Shown: positions 60,640 through 64,000 of the stretch, piece by piece
Numbering within the stretch: position 1 is the first letter of the stretch
How the letters are laid out: each line of letters opens with the position of its first letter
DNA from: Rhodospirillales bacterium
GTDB taxonomy: Bacteria > Pseudomonadota > Alphaproteobacteria > SP197
Length of the DNA: 64,000 nucleotides
Assembly (NCBI GenBank): GCA_014323865.1
Contig: JACONG010000016.1
Location: 608,523-672,522 of the forward strand
Reading direction: 5' to 3'
Program-made: the position numbers and the translations under genes
Notes under the pieces: generated by a model
Databases searched by the model: none
The model's input: the letters and a program-made list of their open reading frames with translations, nothing else
Told to the model about the DNA's origin: nothing

Positions 60640-61590
60640 ATGGACGACACCAGTTTCAACTACCCGGATCGGCCTAACGATTTCGAATCGCTGGCTGCCC
60701 TTCACGACCAACAAGGGTTTCAAGCAGACCCCGCGGCAGCTCGCCAGCGCCAAGGACATGCACTACCAACCCCCGGACGGGCGCCAGATCCTGGATGGCA
60801 CGGGGGCTGTGGCGCTGCAATGTCGGCCACAGGCGGGAGAAGATTGCCGAAGCGATCAAGGTCCAGGCTGACCGCATGGACTTCGCGCCCACCTTCAACA
60901 TGAGACACCCCGCCGCCTTCTAGCTCCCAATCGCTTGGTCGAGCTGATGCCCGGCAACCTTGATCACGTCTTTCTCACCAGCTCCGGCTCCGAGTCCGCC
61001 GATACGGCGCTGAAGATCGCGCTTGGCTATCACTACGTGCGCGGCAACGGCTCGAAGATGCACCTCATCGGCCGCGAGCGCGGCTATCACGGCACCAACT
61101 TCGGCGGCACCTCCGGCGGCGGCATCGTCAAGAACAGGCAGTTCTATGGCGGCCCGATCTCGGGCGTCGACCACATCCGCCACACCCTCGACATCAAGCA
61201 CAACGCCTTCTCGAAGGGTCAGTCCGAGTGGCGTGCGCACCTGGCCGACGATCTGGAGCGTCTGGTGCAGTTGCACGACGCCTCGACCATCGCCGCGGTG
61301 CTCGTCGAACCCGTCGCCGGCTCGACGGGCGTCCTGATCCCGCCCAAGGGCTATCTGCAGCGCCTGCGTGAGATCTGCGACAAGCACGACATCCTGCTGA
61401 TCTTCGATGAGGTCATCACCGGCTTCGGCCGCCTGGGCACGAGCTTCGTGGTCGAACACTTCAACGTCGAGGCCGACATCGTGACCACCGCCAAGGGCCT
61501 GACGAACGCCGCCGTACCCATGGCGCGGACTTCACCCAGAATGAAGATCTGCGACGCCTTCATGGAGAACACGAAGGCCGGCATTGAGCT
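60640..61590 (+). pseudogene. Omega-amino acid:pyruvate aminotransferase, broken and truncated
   Basis: The ATG at 60640 begins MDDTSFNYPDRPNDFES, as in beta-alanine/omega-amino acid:pyruvate transaminases. Several frameshifts follow (to about 60900), a TAG lies at 60921-60923, and from 60935 the frame is open through HVFLTSSGSESADTALK, DEVITGFGRLG and the KGLTNAAVPM region carrying the PLP lysine. After FMENTKAGIELF the gene stops and an efflux adaptor begins in the same frame. It is related to, but distinct from, tpa at 16.4 kb. Confidence 0.75.
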
Positions 61591-62461
61591 TTTCGGCGAC
61601 GCCCAGAACGTACAGGAAGGCGATTTGCTCTTCCTGATCGACCCCGCATCCTTCGAGGCCGACGTTCAGCTCGCAGAAGCCAATGTCGCCAAGGCGTCGG
61701 CGGCCGTCGAATCGACCTCCAACCAGTTCGAGTGGACCCAGACTCTCTACGACCAGGGCGATGTGACCAAGGCACGGCTCGACGAGGATCAATCCGCAGC
61801 GCGCCATGCCGCCGCCGAACTGCTCGCGACGGAGGCTCAGTTCAACCAGGCCTAGGTTCAGTTGAGCTACACCTTCGTGCTCCCGCCCATCTCCAGCCGC
61901 ATCTCGGAGAGTACCTACAGCGTCGGTGCCCTGGTCGACACGTCGAGCGGTTCACTCGCCCAGATTATCAATCGTGACCCGATCTACATCACCTTCGCCG
62001 TCAGCGAGACGACCATGCCGGAGGTCAAGCAGCGCCGGGGCGAAATGGGCTCGATGCACCTTCGATGCGGCAGCGGGTCTGGAGACCTTCGTCGTGCCGC
62101 GCATTCTGCTGCTGAAAGGGAGGCTACTACAGCGAGATCGACTTCGTCAGCGCTACCGTCGACACGCAGACCGGCACGACCGGCATCTGCGCTGTGTTTC
62201 CCAATCCGAACGAAATCCTGTTGCCGGGTCAGTTTATCACTGTCGTGATTGAGGACTCGAAGCCGACGATGGCGGTGACCGTGTCTCAGGTCCCCGTGCA
62301 GCAGGACAAGGATGGTGCCTTCATGCTGGTCGTCGACGGCGAGAACGGCACGGACGACATCGTCGAAACCGGGCTCAACCCCGGCGACACCGTGATCACG
62401 CAGGGCGTCCTGAAAGTGCGGGCCGGTCAACCCGGTGCAGGCCGAAGCGGCTGCCCAGTAG
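61590..62461 (+). pseudogene. RND efflux periplasmic adaptor (MFP), 5' truncated and broken
   Basis: The frame carries on from the aminotransferase remnant at GDAQNVQEGDLLFLIDP, the biotinyl-like domain of a membrane fusion protein, through a coiled-coil hairpin (about 61650-61850). TAG at 61853-61855 interrupts it; VQLSYTFVLPPISSRI follows in frame. A frameshift near 62050 and others follow, but the terminal beta domain (LLPGQFITVVIED) and the native stop at 62461 survive. The 5' signal peptide is gone. Confidence 0.7.
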
Positions 62462-62464
62462 CCG

Positions 62465-64000
62465 ATGTTCTCGCACTTCTTCATCGATCGACCGGAGTTC
62501 GCGTTTGTCATATTGATCCTGATCACGATCGCGCTCAGTGTGCTGCCGGTCTCCGAGTTCCCGGAGATCTCTCCGCCTCAGGTCAGCGCCAGAGCCTTCT
62601 ATCCCGGCGCCAACGTGGATGTCGTGGAATCGACCGTTGCCGTCCCGATTGAGACCGAGACCAACGGCGTCAACGATATGACCTAAATGAGCTCGACGAG
62701 TTCCGGGTTCGGCAGCTACAGCCTGTTGATCTCGTTCGGGATCGGCACCGATGCCGACATCACGGCGATCAACGTCCAGAACCGGGTGGTGATCGCCACA
62801 AACAAGCTATCCGAGGAGGTCCGTCGCCAGGGCATCGCGATCCAGCCGCAGAACATCCAAACGACGGCTGGTCAGATCGGTGCGCCGCTGATCGAGCAGG
62901 AGCTGCAGTTCCAGTACTCCATCGTTGCGCAAGGTAGCCTGACCTCGCCCGATGAGTTCGGCGAGATCGTCATCTGTTCCGATCGCACGGGCGCCGATCT
63001 CAAGCTGCGCGATATCGCGCGTATCGAACTCGGCGCCGACACTTACAGCTCCTAGGGTCAACTCAGCGGCGCGCTGGCTGCCTCGCGCGGGCCATCTATC
63101 GGGCGCCCGGCACCAACGCTCTTGCGTTCGCTGAAGCCGTACGTGCGGAGCGCGACCGGTTGTCGGTGCGGTTCCCCGACGATGTCGCCTACGAGGTGGT
63201 CTACGACACCACGCTCTTTGTGCGGACCAGGATCGACGAAGTGATCATTACACTCGTAACAGCCTTTCCTGCTGGTCGTCTGCGTGACCTACATCTTCCT
63301 GCAGGACTGGCGCGCGACGATCATCCCGGCGCCTGCCATCCCGTTCTCGCTGATCGGCACCTTCGGCGTGTTGCTGATGATGGGCTATTCAGCCAACATC
63401 ATCTCGTTCTTCGTGCTGATTCTCGCAATCGTCGTAGTCGAGAATGTTCAACGTTTGGTGGCCGAAGAGGTCTTGGACTCCCGTAAAGCGACCAAGAAGG
63501 CGATAACCCAGATCTCGGTCGCGGTGATCGTCACGATCTCGGTCGCAGTGGTGATCTTGTCCTTCAACGCCCTGACGTTTAGTCCTGCACTCTGTTCGCC
63601 GCTGATGCGTTCGGAGAATCTCGCCACACGCGGACCGCTCGGCTGGTTCAATAAGGCCTTCGACACCACACGAATCGGCTATGTCGCGACGGTCCGCAAG
63701 ATGGCCCGCATGGCTGCGGTCAGCCGGGTCATCCTCGGCGGCGTCCATGCCAGCTCCTTCCTGCTGTTCACCAACCCGCCGACTGGCTTCCTTCCGGAGG
63801 AAGATCGCGGCGCATTCTTCATCGATATCCAATTGCCCGATGCTGCATCGTTCTCACGGACCGAGGAGATGGTGAACCAGAGTGAGGAGTTCATCAGCGG
63901 TGTGCCAGGGTTCGAGAGCATCATCACCGTGCCGGGCTGCGGCCTGCTCGGCGGTTCGAGCGCGTCGAACGCCGGCCATGCGGTCGTCGTGCTCGATCTG
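62465..64000 (+). pseudogene. RND (AcrB-type) efflux pump, broken, runs off the window
   Basis: The native start MFSHFFIDRPEFAFVILILI is intact 3 bp after the adaptor stop. TAA at 62684-62686 and TAG at 63053-63055 are single in-frame stops, the latter followed in frame by GQLSG. Further on there are frameshifts near 63085 and 63260. In helix 4 the usual VVDDAIVVVENVER reads AIVVVENVQR: about nine residues with the paired proton-relay Asp are deleted. A block after EVRRQGIAIQ is also missing. This pump cannot work. Confidence 0.75.

Overview
The window is a 64 kb, GC-rich piece of an alphaproteobacterial chromosome, most like Rhodospirillales or a relative. That placement is inference from gene content and order: pmbA-cysQ-msbA-waaA-lpxK, parvulin facing secA with argJ behind, divergent aroKB and xerD, bolA-DnaJ-cobS-cobT, meaB-methylmalonyl-CoA mutase, and comF-grxC-nitrilase-DUF1178. 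No rRNA, tRNA, CRISPR array or intact insertion sequence was seen.

Layout. 1-6.1 kb: a leftward lipid A/Kdo operon (pmbA, cysQ, msbA, waaA, lpxK; lpxK runs off the window). 6.1-8.5 kb: leuA with a candidate leucine-rich leader peptide, alternative hairpins and a good promoter. 8.5-12.9 kb: ubiD and agmatinase among decayed secreted proteins, an ATPase scrap and palindromic repeats. 12.9-18.9 kb: a taurine module, with tauR-like and xsc leftward and tpa-ackA rightward. 18.9-23.3 kb: lipoproteins, one split at a (CT)7 repeat, an M48 peptidase operon, and GMC and TetR remnants. 23.3-31.5 kb: small housekeeping enzymes, an RcnR/CsoR-type regulator beside a broken rcnA, mutT, argJ and a parvulin. 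31.6-43.2 kb: secA, accA, malyl-CoA lyase, xerD, aroKB, a CNNM/CorC protein and an AEC carrier. 43.2-46.3 kb: LysR and SDR remnants, DUF2889, a maleate isomerase-like protein and bolA. 46.4-50.1 kb: DnaJ, cobS and cobT. 50.0-54.4 kb: a TetR/amine-oxidase pair with tandem operators, broken DLH and GNAT genes, an AcnX small subunit and a queuosine-precursor transporter. 54.4-58.3 kb: rpmB, YjbR, meaB and mutase. 58.3-64 kb: decay (DUF1989, Sel1, aminotransferase fused to an efflux adaptor, broken RND pump) with one intact IalB-like gene.

How the genes may work together. Tpa and Xsc turn taurine into sulfite plus acetyl phosphate; AckA can use the acetyl phosphate to make ATP. Malyl-CoA lyase, methylmalonyl-CoA mutase and MeaB fit acetyl-CoA assimilation by the ethylmalonyl-CoA route, and CobS/CobT would help make the B12 the mutase needs. 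The other ethylmalonyl-CoA genes are not in view, so that link is inference.

The most distinctive features are the many young-looking pseudogenes, several broken only by single in-frame stops, lying between intact core operons. The most testable candidate mechanisms are the leuA leader, the (CT)7 lipoprotein switch and the tandem TetR operators. I saw no clear multi-gene system of an unknown kind.
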